DNA of 64,000 bases from Oscillospiraceae bacterium (GTDB taxonomy: Bacteria > Bacillota > Clostridia > Oscillospirales > Ruminococcaceae): assembly GCA_017828975.1 (NCBI GenBank), contig JAGAJN010000016.1, forward strand, positions 81,101 through 145,100, given 5' to 3'. Shown here one piece after another: positions 26,252 to 35,125 of the stretch (positions are counted from its first letter, which is position 1; every line of letters begins with the position of its first letter). The notes beneath the pieces are model-generated. The model had not been told where the DNA came from. It worked only from the letters and a program-made list of their open reading frames with translations, and made no database searches. The position numbers and the translations under genes are program-made.

Positions 26252-27106
26252 ATGAGCAAACAGAATAACGGCGGCTTCAAGGACGCTGTCTGCATTGAAG
26301 TTCAGAGAATTTTCGATTCCTGCTCAGACAGGGACTGCATTGTTGATCTTCCCGTAACTGTCAGAAACGGTACAATCTGTGACGGAATGATCGTTAAATG
26401 CAAGAATGTAACTATTGACAGCGTATGCACAACTGTTCACGAGGTGCCATTTTCAAAGGGCTATTTCTCGGTGGATATTGTTTACACCTTTGACCTGACC
26501 TTTGAAACCTTTATCGACAGCTGCACGAAATCGGGTGAGGTAAACGGAACGGCAGTATGGAGCAAAAAGTGCATACTTTTCGGCTGCGAGGGCAGCACTA
26601 AGGTGTTTGAAAGCAGCGCAGACTGCTGTTCTGCGTCAGAAATGGGACAGAATAACATTTCCGACCTGCCCAAGGCTACGGTAAGAGTGGTCGAACCCAT
26701 CTGTCTTGACGCAAGGGTTAAGTGTCTGCGTTCACGGAAGGGCTGCGGCTGTGCAAGTGCGGGTGTTGCGCCTTCTTCGGCGGTATATTCGTCGGAGAAT
26801 GAGTGTGCTGTTGCTTGTCATGATATGGATTCCCGTGTTCCGACACTTGTAGTTACATTGGGAATATTCTCAATCGTTCAGCTTTCGAGACCTGTGGCGG
26901 TAGTTGTCCCTGCAATGGATAACTGTATTCCCACCAAGGAATGTTCATGCAGCGGCAATAACGAGTCGCCCTGCGAGATATTTGAGAGAATGAGCTTTCC
27001 TATGGAGGAATTTTTCCCTGACTGTACTCCCGACAGCGGCAATCCCTGCGGCTGTTCGCAATCGGTTACCTGCTGCTGCGACACAGACACAGAAGAAGAG
27101 GACTAA
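26252..27106 (+). CDS. Cysteine-rich protein of unknown function (candidate spore-surface protein)
   Basis: 284 residues with 27 cysteines spread over the whole length, including CC, GCGC and CCC clusters, and an acidic end (DTDTEEED). No signal peptide or transmembrane helix. The N-terminus IEVQRIFDSCSDRDCIVDLPV resembles, by recollection only, conserved cysteine-rich proteins of spore-forming Clostridia. The middle (about residues 60-110) is beta-rich (VDIVYTFDLTFETFIDS) and contains KKCILFGCEGS. Such cysteine content without secretion fits disulfide-crosslinked spore coat or exosporium material, or metal binding. AAGGAGG precedes the ATG. It is a single-gene unit between two terminators. 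Function is not established. Confidence 0.75.
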   Translation: MSKQNNGGFKDAVCIEVQRIFDSCSDRDCIVDLPVTVRNGTICDGMIVKCKNVTIDSVCTTVHEVPFSKGYFSVDIVYTFDLTFETFIDSCTKSGEVNGTAVWSKKCILFGCEGSTKVFESSADCCSASEMGQNNISDLPKATVRVVEPICLDARVKCLRSRKGCGCASAGVAPSSAVYSSENECAVACHDMDSRVPTLVVTLGIFSIVQLSRPVAVVVPAMDNCIPTKECSCSGNNESPCEIFERMSFPMEEFFPDCTPDSGNPCGCSQSVTCCCDTDTEEED

Positions 27107-27112
27107 ATACGG

Positions 27113-27155
27113 GCGGGTGCGGCGGTGTATCATATATGCTGCCGTGCCTGCTTTT
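27113..27155 (+). terminator. Terminator after the cysteine-rich gene
   Basis: Arms 27113-27126 and 27138-27151 form a 14-bp stem that uses five G-U pairs, with an 11-nt loop and TTTT after it. Confidence 0.6.
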
Positions 27156-27198
27156 CACAATAAAAATTAATGGATTTATTTTAGTAATTATTTATATG

Positions 27199-27227
27199 TT
27201 GACTAATGCGGGAAAAAATGATAAAAT
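27199..27227 (+). promoter_or_regulatory. Sigma-A promoter for the tmk-led gene series
   Basis: TTGACT 27199-27204 and TAAAAT 27222-27227 with 17-bp spacing, about 48 bp before the tmk ATG. The downstream genes up to 35780 are closely spaced and could share this promoter. Confidence 0.72.
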
Positions 27228-27275
27228 AAAATGTAGTATGGCATAATATTATTATTTCGGCGAGGAAGATCAGAA

Positions 27276-27941
27276 ATGTCAGAAAAAGGTAAAATATTTG
27301 TAATAGACGGTCTTGACGGCTGCGGCAAGTCTACTCAGCTTGCTCTTGCCGAGAAAAGACTTTCCGAGGCGGGGCATGATTTCATAACTGTAAGCTTTCC
27401 AGACTATAAAAGCGATTCCTCTGCGCCTGTGAGAATGTATCTTTCGGGGGAGATCGCTCCGAATGCGGAGGACATCAATGCTTATGCCGCATCAAGCTTT
27501 TATGCGGTGGACAGATACATCAGCTACAAGACAAGCTGGGAGAAGGACTATCTTTCGGGCAAGACCGTAATTTCCGCAAGATATGTTTCCTCTAATGCGA
27601 TCCATCAGATGACAAAGCTCCCCGAATCCGAATGGGAGAGCTTTCTCCGCTGGATATGCGACTATGAGTATGACAAGCTTGGTATCCCTCGGGCAGATAA
27701 GGTCATTTTTTTGGATATGCCTATGGAGGTTTCACAAAAGCTTCTGAGCGGCAGATATAACGGAGATGAGTCCAAAAAGGACATTCACGAGGCAAATATT
27801 GACTATCTCCGCAGATGCAGGCAGGCTGCACTGTTTGCGGCAGAACGGCTGGGCTGGAGTGTCATTCCCTGCTCAGAGGACGGAGAGCCGTTGCCCGTCG
27901 ATGTCATATCCGATAAAATAATGAGTATTCTTCTAAGTTAA
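27276..27941 (+). CDS. tmk: Thymidylate kinase
   Basis: Phosphorylates dTMP to dTDP for DNA synthesis. 221 residues with P-loop DGLDGCGKST (residues 11-20), the DRY motif (AVDRYISYKTSW near residue 88) and a SARYVSSNAIHQM substrate segment. The LID carries SGRYNGDESKKDIHE rather than the usual arginine-rich form, so this is a somewhat divergent member and a related deoxynucleoside monophosphate kinase role is possible. GGCGAGGAAG precedes the ATG. It is not next to holB or the tmk-holB cluster common in Firmicutes, so it may be a second-type tmk. Confidence 0.82.
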   Translation: MSEKGKIFVIDGLDGCGKSTQLALAEKRLSEAGHDFITVSFPDYKSDSSAPVRMYLSGEIAPNAEDINAYAASSFYAVDRYISYKTSWEKDYLSGKTVISARYVSSNAIHQMTKLPESEWESFLRWICDYEYDKLGIPRADKVIFLDMPMEVSQKLLSGRYNGDESKKDIHEANIDYLRRCRQAALFAAERLGWSVIPCSEDGEPLPVDVISDKIMSILLS

Positions 27942-27955
27942 AGGTAGGTTTTTAT

Positions 27956-28840
27956 ATGCTTGAATTCAGGGAACTTCGGCTTTCGGACAAGCCCTGGGTG
28001 GACGAGCTGCTTGCCATTTCGGATTTTCGGGGCTGTGATTACTGCTTTGCGAACAATCTGGCTTGGCGTCGGCTTAACGATACAAAGATAACACGTTACA
28101 AGGATTTTTATATTTCCGCTTCGGGAAGCGGTGAGGACTTTTACTTTACATTTCCCGCAGGCGGCGGCGACTATGCAGATGTGCTGTCTGAGATGAAGGC
28201 ATATGCGGCGGTGAACGGTCTGCCGTTCAGGGTGGCTTCGGTGTCGGACGAGATGATACCGCTGTTTTCCGAAATATACGGTGACGGCATTAAAATATCC
28301 ACCGACCCGGGAAACTATGATTATATTTACAATGCCGCCGACCTTATGGAGCTGAAAGGCAAGAAATATCATCAGAAGCGTAACCATCTCAATAATTTTT
28401 ATAAGAATGAATGGGAGTTCTACCCGCTGACCGAGAAATATTTTGACGAATGTATTGAGTTTGCCGTGAACAGCTACAACGAAAGCAACGGCTATGACAG
28501 CAAGTCAAGCGTGTCCGAGCAGTTTGCCATAAACACGTTTTTTAACCATTTTGATGAGTTGGGACTTAAAGGCGGAGTTTTGCTTGTATCGGGCAAGCTT
28601 GTGGGATTTACTATTGGTGAAAGGATAAATTCCGATACTCTCGGCGTGCATATCGAAAAGGCATATCACGATGTTCAGGGGGCGTATGCCGCTGTCAACA
28701 ACGAGTTTGCCAAGCTTTGCGGCAAGGATTTTGCCTATATAAACAGGGAAGAGGATCTGGGGATAGAGGGGCTTCGCAAGTCAAAGCTGTCCTATTATCC
28801 TGCATTTCAGATAAAACGCAGCACAATAGAAATTTTGTAA
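27956..28840 (+). CDS. DUF2156 protein (GNAT-fold acyl/aminoacyl-transferase-like)
   Basis: 294 residues, soluble, no membrane helices. It fits DUF2156, the family related to the C-terminal catalytic domain of lysyl-phosphatidylglycerol synthase MprF: a double GNAT fold with KKYHQKRNHLNNFYK in the centre, GGVLLVSGKLVGFTIGER and a C-terminal NREEDLGIEGLRKSKLSYYP that is the most conserved family segment. Likely transfers an acyl or aminoacyl group, substrate unknown. Starts 14 bp after tmk with AAAGGTAGG before the ATG. Its location in a housekeeping series gives no further hint. Confidence 0.83.
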   Translation: MLEFRELRLSDKPWVDELLAISDFRGCDYCFANNLAWRRLNDTKITRYKDFYISASGSGEDFYFTFPAGGGDYADVLSEMKAYAAVNGLPFRVASVSDEMIPLFSEIYGDGIKISTDPGNYDYIYNAADLMELKGKKYHQKRNHLNNFYKNEWEFYPLTEKYFDECIEFAVNSYNESNGYDSKSSVSEQFAINTFFNHFDELGLKGGVLLVSGKLVGFTIGERINSDTLGVHIEKAYHDVQGAYAAVNNEFAKLCGKDFAYINREEDLGIEGLRKSKLSYYPAFQIKRSTIEIL

Positions 28841-28853
28841 AGGAGTTTTTGTT

Positions 28854-29399
28854 ATGGTATATGTATTTTTAGCAGACGGATTTGAGGAAACCGAGGCTGT
28901 TACCCCCATTGACCTGCTCAGACGGGCTAAGATCGACACAATAACTGTTGGTGTCGGAAAAAAGAGCATTGTAAGCTCTCACGGTTTGACGATCGAAGCG
29001 GATATTTCCGATACAGAAATAAAGCTGAATGACGAGCTGGAAGCGGTTGTTCTTCCCGGAGGTCTGAAGGGCACTCATAACCTTGAAGCTTCTGAGATTG
29101 TTCAGGGTGCTTTGGATTTTGCGGAGAAAAATGGAAAGTATATTGCGGCTATATGCGCAGCGCCTACCGTTCCCGGTCACCGAGGAATGCTTTCGGGCAA
29201 AAAGGCGACCTGTTACAGGGGCTTTGAGGGCGAGCTAACGGGTGCCGAGTATGTAAATGTCCCCGCTGTTACCGACGGAAAATTCATCACGGCAAGGGGA
29301 GCTGGTGCTTCACTGGAATTTGGCTATGAGCTGATAAAGGCTTTGAAGTCCAAGGAAGAAGCTGACAGGATCGCAGACCAGATCCTGTGGGATATGTAA
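28854..29399 (+). CDS. DJ-1/PfpI family protein
   Basis: 181 residues of the DJ-1 subfamily (glyoxalase III / proposed protein deglycase; ThiJ-like). N-terminal VYVFLADGFEETEAVTPIDLLRR contains the conserved glutamate (E in FEETE), the nucleophile elbow is AAICAAP with C101, followed by the VPGHRGMLSGKKAT loop. Probably handles reactive aldehydes such as methylglyoxal in the cytoplasm. AAAGGAG precedes the ATG. The next gene begins one base after its stop, indicating one transcript. Confidence 0.92.
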   Translation: MVYVFLADGFEETEAVTPIDLLRRAKIDTITVGVGKKSIVSSHGLTIEADISDTEIKLNDELEAVVLPGGLKGTHNLEASEIVQGALDFAEKNGKYIAAICAAPTVPGHRGMLSGKKATCYRGFEGELTGAEYVNVPAVTDGKFITARGAGASLEFGYELIKALKSKEEADRIADQILWDM

Positions 29400-29400
29400 T

Positions 29401-30003
29401 ATGAACAGCGGCTTTACGGATATCCGAGAATACAAAAAGGCTCTCAGGGCGAAATACAAGGAATTCAGAAGGAATATGTCCGATACCGAAAAAGCAGATA
29501 AGGATAATGCGGTCCTTCAAAAGATAGTATCGACTGCGGTTTACAAAAGCTGTGAAATGCTGCTTACTTATGTTTCCACGGCAATTGAGGTGGATACAAA
29601 GGGACTTATCGACATAGCTTTGAAGGACGGAAAGGCTGTTATCGTTCCGAAATGCGTAGACGGCACAAGGGAGATGAAATTCTACGAGATACACTCTCTT
29701 GATGATTTGGAGATATGCACTTTCGGAGTTCTTGAACCCATTCCCGACAAGTGCAGAGAGATAACGGCTTTCGAGAATGCAGTGTGCATTGTCCCGGGGC
29801 TTGCTTTTGACCTTTGCGGCTATCGTCTGGGTTACGGCGGGGGTTACTATGACAGATTTCTTTCTGCCCACGCTGAGCTTTTCAATATTGGGATATGCTA
29901 CTGCGGCTGTACGGTAAATCGTCTGGAGCACGGCAGATTTGACGTTCCCGTAAATATGCTGATAACAGAAAAATATATGCGAAAAATTAACAAAGGAGCT
30001 TGA
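29401..30003 (+). CDS. 5-formyltetrahydrofolate cyclo-ligase
   Basis: Converts 5-formyl-THF to 5,10-methenyl-THF with ATP, returning the storage folate to the one-carbon pool. 200 residues with the N-terminal KALRAKYKEFRRNM basic helix and the C-terminal signature GYRLGYGGGYYDRFL that forms the ATP/folate site. Starts one base after the DJ-1 stop. It connects functionally with the THF-riboswitch-controlled folT gene at 15.7 kb, though the two are not in one operon. Its stop overlaps the region just before mltG. Confidence 0.94.
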   Translation: MNSGFTDIREYKKALRAKYKEFRRNMSDTEKADKDNAVLQKIVSTAVYKSCEMLLTYVSTAIEVDTKGLIDIALKDGKAVIVPKCVDGTREMKFYEIHSLDDLEICTFGVLEPIPDKCREITAFENAVCIVPGLAFDLCGYRLGYGGGYYDRFLSAHAELFNIGICYCGCTVNRLEHGRFDVPVNMLITEKYMRKINKGA

Positions 30004-30005
30004 GA

Positions 30006-31376
30006 ATGGCATCTAATGATAATCTTGATTCCTTGATCGACGATATTCTAGAGGAACACGACGAAAAGAAGAAGGCAGAGGAAGCAGTTCCCGAAAATAC
30101 CGAGGAGCCTGTTCAGTCTGCCGAAAATAAGCCTTCGGAAGAAGTTTTGACCGAGGATATAGCTGACGAAGCTGTTTCGGTGGGTGAGGAGCTTGTCCCC
30201 GAAAATACTGAAGCGGATACCGATGAAACGGAGTATGTTGAAGAATCGGAGATCCCCGCTGAGGAAGAACCCGATCACGAGGAAGAGCCTCAGCCTAAAA
30301 GAACACCGAAAAAGAAGAAAAGACGTTTTTCTACCAAGCTGGCAGTCGGTCTTTTCCTGACAACGCTTGTAATTGTCATTTCTATACTTCTGGCGGTATT
30401 TATTTTGCAGACTGCCAAGGAGATAATCGGATTTGATAAGGCAAATACCGAAATAATCGTTGAGATACCAAATGATTCGGGTACCGAAAAAATTGCGGAG
30501 CTGCTTGAATCCGAGGGCATTATTGACCAGCCTATGCTGTTCAGAGTATATTCAAAAATGAAGGGTGCGGACAGCTTCTTTATTGCGGGAAGCCACAAGC
30601 TCAGCCCAAGTATGTCCTACGGTGACATTATCGACGAGCTGCAAAGTGATGCTATCAATATGCGTGAAGTAGCAGATGTTACATTCCCCGAGGGTATCAC
30701 TCTTGTGGAGGCGGCTGCACGTCTTGAAGAAAAGGGCGTTTGCTCTGCGGCTGATTTTATCGACACATTCAACTCTGCTTCCTTCGGATTCGATTTTGAA
30801 GACGATGTAAGGGACAGTTCCCTTAAATACTATAAAATGGAAGGCTATCTGTTCCCCGATACATACAGATTCTATCTGGAAGAGGATCCTCTTATCGTAT
30901 GCAAGAAGATATATAAGAACTTTGATGCAAAGCTGACAAGGGATTATCTCGGACGTATGGAGGATATGGGAATGACTCTCGAGGAAACACTGACATTTGC
31001 GTCCATTGTCCAGGCCGAGGCGGGAGATGTTGCCAATATGAAGCGTGTTGCGTCTGTTTTCCACAATCGTCTGAAAAACAAGGACGAGTTCCCTTTGCTG
31101 CAGTCCGACCCGACTTCAAAATATGTAAGAGAGGTCATTTGTGCAAGCGGTGAGTATATTCCCGAAAATATGAAAACAGCGTATGATACCTACAAGGGAG
31201 CGGGTCTGCCTCCCGGACCTATCTGCAATCCCGGTCTTGACGCAATAAATGCGGTGCTTTATCCCGCAGATACAGATTACTATTATTTCTGTTCAAATCT
31301 TGAAACACGGGAATTCTACTATGCAAAAACTCTTGAGGAACATGAGGAAAATCTTAAGCTTGCAGGTCTGGCATAA
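30006..31376 (+). CDS. mltG: Endolytic murein transglycosylase MltG (YceG-like)
   Basis: Cuts nascent glycan strands at the membrane and so sets peptidoglycan chain length. 456 residues: an unusually long, glutamate-rich cytoplasmic N-terminus (~residues 1-95), a basic KKKKRRF stop, one transmembrane helix (~112-135), a LysM-like subdomain, then the YceG catalytic domain with E338 in SIVQAEAGD and FHNRL. The conserved SDPTSKYV and GLPPGPICNPG segments are present. ATG 30006 is chosen, 8 bp after AAAGGAG; a TTG at 30000 overlaps the previous stop. Followed by a U32 gene as in other Firmicutes. Confidence 0.94.
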   Translation: MASNDNLDSLIDDILEEHDEKKKAEEAVPENTEEPVQSAENKPSEEVLTEDIADEAVSVGEELVPENTEADTDETEYVEESEIPAEEEPDHEEEPQPKRTPKKKKRRFSTKLAVGLFLTTLVIVISILLAVFILQTAKEIIGFDKANTEIIVEIPNDSGTEKIAELLESEGIIDQPMLFRVYSKMKGADSFFIAGSHKLSPSMSYGDIIDELQSDAINMREVADVTFPEGITLVEAAARLEEKGVCSAADFIDTFNSASFGFDFEDDVRDSSLKYYKMEGYLFPDTYRFYLEEDPLIVCKKIYKNFDAKLTRDYLGRMEDMGMTLEETLTFASIVQAEAGDVANMKRVASVFHNRLKNKDEFPLLQSDPTSKYVREVICASGEYIPENMKTAYDTYKGAGLPPGPICNPGLDAINAVLYPADTDYYYFCSNLETREFYYAKTLEEHEENLKLAGLA

Positions 31377-31405
31377 GCTGATGTTTCCCGAAAGGCGGTT
31401 ATTTA

Positions 31406-32629
31406 ATGAGTATAATAAAGCCCGAGGTGCTTGCGCCCGCAGGCGATCTTGAAAGATTGACAGCGGCTGTTGATTACGGTGCGGACGCAGTTTATCTCGG
31501 AGGAAAAAGCTTTGGTATGAGAGCTGCGCCGCAGAATTTTACCTGTGAGCAGCTTGCCGAGGCTGTGAAAATGTGCCATTCAAGGGGAGTCAAGGTGTAT
31601 CTTACCTGCAATACTCTCCCGAGAAATGACGAGATACCTTATTTCGAGCAGTTTATGGAGGAAGCCAAGCAGTGTAATGTTGATGCGGTGATAGTTGCCG
31701 ACCTGGGACTGCTTTCGCTGGTGAAAAAATATGCCCCCGATATGGAAATTCATATGTCCACTCAGACGGGCATTGTAAACTATGTCACCGCAAATGAGCT
31801 TTACAATATGGGCGCAAAAAGGATAGTTCTCGCAAGGGAGCTTTCTTTGGAGGAAATTGCGGAAATTCGTGCAAAAACGCCTAAGGAGCTTGATATAGAA
31901 GCGTTCGTTCACGGGGCAATGTGTGTTTCCTTCTCGGGAAGATGTCTGCTGTCACAGTATCTTGTAAACCGTGATGCCAACAGGGGACAGTGCGCTCAGC
32001 CCTGCCGCTGGGGTTATCATCTTATGGAGGAAAAGCGCACCGATCAGTTCTTCCCCGTATTTGAGGACGAAAAGGGAACTTATATCCTGAACGCAAAGGA
32101 TCTTTGTATGATAGACCATCTCGACAAGGTGGTAAAGGCGGGTGTTACAAGCCTGAAGATCGAGGGACGGGCAAAGTCGTCCTACTATGTTTCCGTTGTC
32201 ACAAACGCTTACAGAATGGCTGTTGACTATCTTATGGCACACCCCGATAATTATGATACGCTGCCTGACTATATAAAGGACGAGGTTTTCAAGGTCAGTC
32301 ACAGAAAATACTGTACGGGATTTTTCTTCGGACACCCCAACGATTGTCAGTATTACGAAAACAGCGGATATATCCGTGAATATGATGTTGTCGCTGTTAT
32401 CGATAAGTGTGAGGACGGTTTTATTTACGCATCACAGAGAAACAAGTTCAGCGTTGGTGAGAAAGCGGAGATACTTTCGCCGGGTATCCCTTTTGATACG
32501 ATGGTCATAAAGGAGATAATCAACGAAAACGGCGAAAGCGTTGAAAGTGCTTGCCATGCGACCATGAAAGTCAAGATACCTTGCGACAAGGTGTATCCGC
32601 CTAACTCGGTTATTAGAATGAAGAAGTAA
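31406..32629 (+). CDS. Peptidase U32 family protein (tRNA hydroxylation TrhP-like)
   Basis: 407 residues. N-terminal PEVLAPAGDLERL and the DAVYLGGKSFGMRA barrel motif, then the U32 signature EAFVHGAMCVSFSGRCLLS and an RGQCAQPCRWGY cysteine pair that may hold a metal or iron-sulfur cluster. Once regarded as collagenase-type peptidases, members of this family (TrhP/YegQ) are needed for 5-hydroxyuridine in tRNA wobble positions; this role is the likelier one. Preceded by AAAGGCGG. The mltG-U32 linkage is common in Firmicutes, where an O-methyltransferase gene often sits between them; it is missing here. Confidence 0.92.
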   Translation: MSIIKPEVLAPAGDLERLTAAVDYGADAVYLGGKSFGMRAAPQNFTCEQLAEAVKMCHSRGVKVYLTCNTLPRNDEIPYFEQFMEEAKQCNVDAVIVADLGLLSLVKKYAPDMEIHMSTQTGIVNYVTANELYNMGAKRIVLARELSLEEIAEIRAKTPKELDIEAFVHGAMCVSFSGRCLLSQYLVNRDANRGQCAQPCRWGYHLMEEKRTDQFFPVFEDEKGTYILNAKDLCMIDHLDKVVKAGVTSLKIEGRAKSSYYVSVVTNAYRMAVDYLMAHPDNYDTLPDYIKDEVFKVSHRKYCTGFFFGHPNDCQYYENSGYIREYDVVAVIDKCEDGFIYASQRNKFSVGEKAEILSPGIPFDTMVIKEIINENGESVESACHATMKVKIPCDKVYPPNSVIRMKK

Positions 32630-32636
32630 TACTTTT

Positions 32637-32668
32637 TTCACCTCGGCAATAGAATTTACCGAGGTGAA
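32637..32668 (+). promoter_or_regulatory. Perfect hairpin covering the ribosome site of the M50 protease gene
   Basis: TTCACCTCGG (32637-32646) / CCGAGGTGAA (32659-32668), 10 perfect base pairs, 12-nt loop. The 3' arm contains GAGGTG, the only plausible ribosome site for ATG 32672. No T run follows on either strand, so it is not a terminator. It should limit initiation unless opened by translation read-through, a ligand or temperature. Confidence 0.75.
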
Positions 32669-32671
32669 ATA

Positions 32672-33259
32672 ATGTTTTCAATAAGACTTTGGAAGATAAG
32701 GATAAGCTTTCATTTCAGCTTTTTTGCGGTCATTTCGCTTATGCTTATTTTGGACGGCGAGGGCTGTCTATTGCTTGGATTTTACGCTTGTCTGCTTCAC
32801 GAAATGGGGCATCTTGCGGCAATGCTTTGGTTGAATGTTCCACTGTCCGAGATATGCTTTTATGGGGCAGGTGTAAAGATCGTTCCGATAAAAAGAAGTC
32901 TGACAGGTTATGGAAAAGAGCTTGCGGTGCTGGCGGCGGGTCCTCTGGCAAATCTTATCGTGTTTGCGGCGGCGTATTTTCTTATAGGGGGACAGGCGGC
33001 GGTTTTCGGAGCAGTCAGCCTTGTAACGGGGCTGTTCAATCTCCTTCCGCTGAAAGGCTTTGACGGAGGACGAATGATTGCTCTTGCTGCCGAACGGTTC
33101 GCCGCTCCTCTGGGACTTTGGGAAACCAAGACCGCCCTTGCTGCTGTGAATTGTGCGGCTCTTGCGGTGCTTTTTGCTGTCGCTGTTTTAAGGGGCTTCG
33201 GCAATCCTTCGCTGTATATTACGGTTATCTATTTTATGATAGTCGAGCTGATGATTTAA
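32672..33259 (+). CDS. Site-2 protease family (M50) metalloprotease, SpoIVFB-like
   Basis: 195-residue intramembrane zinc protease with about five hydrophobic helices. The zinc motif HEMGH is at residues 43-47 in a membrane helix and the third ligand lies in NLLPLKGFDGGR (near residue 130). Length and compact architecture match the SpoIVFB branch, which cleaves pro-sigma-K in the mother cell during sporulation; other substrates are possible and no spoIVFA is adjacent. The GAGGTG ribosome site is locked in a perfect hairpin. Position before the radical SAM/DUF2344 pair upstream of ribosomal genes is seen in other Clostridia, from memory. Confidence 0.87.
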   Translation: MFSIRLWKIRISFHFSFFAVISLMLILDGEGCLLLGFYACLLHEMGHLAAMLWLNVPLSEICFYGAGVKIVPIKRSLTGYGKELAVLAAGPLANLIVFAAAYFLIGGQAAVFGAVSLVTGLFNLLPLKGFDGGRMIALAAERFAAPLGLWETKTALAAVNCAALAVLFAVAVLRGFGNPSLYITVIYFMIVELMI

Positions 33260-33277
33260 ATAAAAATGGAGTTGTCT

Positions 33278-35125
33278 ATGTTAAAGGATAAAATTGAAAA
33301 GGTGCTTTTAAAGGTTCAGCGTCCATCGAGATATATCGGCGGCGAGCTGGGGAGTGTTGTTAAGGATAAAAGCAAGGTCAATGTCAGGTTTGCTTTCTGT
33401 TTTCCCGATTCTTACGATGTGGGAATGTCCCATCTGGGAATGAAGATACTGTACGGCTTGAAAAATCTGCGGGAGGACTTCTGGTGCGAACGTGTTTTTG
33501 CACCTTGGGAGGACTACGAGCAGGTAATGCGCGAGAATGATATTCCTTTGTATGGCCTGGAAAGTCTTGACCCTATTGCAGAGTTCGATTTTATCGGATT
33601 TACTCTGCAATATGAGCTTAGCTATACAAATGTGCTTAATATGCTTGATCTGGCGGGATTGCCCGTGTATGCAAAGGACAGGGGAGAGGAAACGCCTATT
33701 GTGGTAGGCGGCGGTCCATGCGTGTGCAATCCCGAACCGCTGGCGGATTTCTTTGACCTGTTCATTCTGGGCGAGGGTGAAGAGGTAAATCTTGAGCTTA
33801 TGGACTTGTATGCCAAGATGAAAAAAGAAGGTGCGTCCAAGTCTGATTTCCTTCACGAAGCGGCTAAGATAGAGGGCATTTATGTGCCGTCGTTTTATGA
33901 TGTTTCATACAATCCCGACGGAACTGTTCAGAGCATAACGCCGAATTGTTCCGAAGCAAAACCGAAGATAACAAAGCGCATTATCCGTGATATGGACAAG
34001 GTTTTTTATCCCGATTCGTTCGTTGTGCCGTTTACCGAGATAGTTCACGACAGAGCGGTGGTGGAGGTGCTGAGAGGGTGTATCAGAGGGTGCAGATTCT
34101 GTCAGGCGGGATTTATATATCGTCCGTTCAGAGAGAAAAGCTCCGATACCGTCTGCCGTCAGACAAAGGCGCTTTGCGAAGCTACGGGATATGAGGAGGT
34201 TTCGCTGTCCTCACTGAGTACCAGCGATTTTTCCGAGATAGAAAAGCTTCTGGGTGACCTTTCCGAGTATACAGATAAGGAGAAGATAAGCCTTTCGCTT
34301 CCATCCCTTCGTGTGGATAATTTCAGCGAGGAATTGATGGAGAAAATTCGGAAGATAAGAAAAACGGGTCTTACCTTTGCTCCCGAAGCGGGCACTCAGC
34401 GTCTGAGGGACGTTATCAATAAAAATGTTTCCGACGAGGAAATTATGAACACCTGCCGAATGGCGTTCGAGGGCGGTGCGTCCTCCGTAAAGCTGTATTT
34501 TATGCTGGGACTTCCTACGGAAACAGACGAGGACATTATTGGTATCGGCGAGCTTACCGACAGAATTATCGACCTTTACCGTACCGTGAATGTGGGAAAG
34601 CGTTCTCCGAAGCTTAGTATTTCAGTCAGCTGTGCGACCTTTGTTCCGAAGCCTTTTACGCCCTTTGAGTTTGAACCTCAGGCAAGTATTCCCGAAATTA
34701 CGAGAAAGCAGAAGCTGCTCCTTGACAGCACAAACCGCAAGATAGTAAACGTCAGCTGGCATAATTACAGGATAAGTATCCTTGAAGCTGCGCTGGCAAG
34801 AGGGGACAGGCGGCTTTCGGCTGTTATCTATGCGGCGTGGAAGTCCGGCTGTAAATTCGACAGCTGGGACGAGTGCTATAAGTATGAAAACTGGGTGGCT
34901 GCCTTTGAAAAATGCGGTATTGACCCGACGTTTTACGATAACCGCACAAGGAGCTTTGACGAGCTTATGCCCTGGGATCATCTCGATTATATGATTACAA
35001 AGGAATTCCTTATCAGGGAAAACAAGCGGGCGCATGAGGGACTGACAACGCCTAACTGCCGTCAGAAGTGCTCTGCATGCGGCGTAATTCAGAGGATAGG
35101 GGGCGGCTGCGTTGGACAAGATTAA
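33278..35125 (+). CDS. B12-binding-type radical SAM protein (TIGR03960-like)
   Basis: 615 residues from ATG 33278; GGAG at 33268-33271 gives correct spacing, whereas the in-frame ATG 33266 overlaps it. N-terminal region SYDVGMSHLGMKILYG and FTLQYELSYTN matches the cobalamin-binding-like fold of the family; VGGGPCVCNPEPLADFFDL follows; the 4Fe-4S/SAM motif CIRGCRFC is near residues 267-274. C-terminal cysteines (CRQKCSACGV) may bind a second cluster. Function is not known; the family pairs with DUF2344 protein, fused or adjacent, near ribosome and RNase genes, suggesting an RNA or ribosomal protein modification role. Overlaps the next gene by 14 bp. Confidence 0.92.
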   Translation: MLKDKIEKVLLKVQRPSRYIGGELGSVVKDKSKVNVRFAFCFPDSYDVGMSHLGMKILYGLKNLREDFWCERVFAPWEDYEQVMRENDIPLYGLESLDPIAEFDFIGFTLQYELSYTNVLNMLDLAGLPVYAKDRGEETPIVVGGGPCVCNPEPLADFFDLFILGEGEEVNLELMDLYAKMKKEGASKSDFLHEAAKIEGIYVPSFYDVSYNPDGTVQSITPNCSEAKPKITKRIIRDMDKVFYPDSFVVPFTEIVHDRAVVEVLRGCIRGCRFCQAGFIYRPFREKSSDTVCRQTKALCEATGYEEVSLSSLSTSDFSEIEKLLGDLSEYTDKEKISLSLPSLRVDNFSEELMEKIRKIRKTGLTFAPEAGTQRLRDVINKNVSDEEIMNTCRMAFEGGASSVKLYFMLGLPTETDEDIIGIGELTDRIIDLYRTVNVGKRSPKLSISVSCATFVPKPFTPFEFEPQASIPEITRKQKLLLDSTNRKIVNVSWHNYRISILEAALARGDRRLSAVIYAAWKSGCKFDSWDECYKYENWVAAFEKCGIDPTFYDNRTRSFDELMPWDHLDYMITKEFLIRENKRAHEGLTTPNCRQKCSACGVIQRIGGGCVGQD

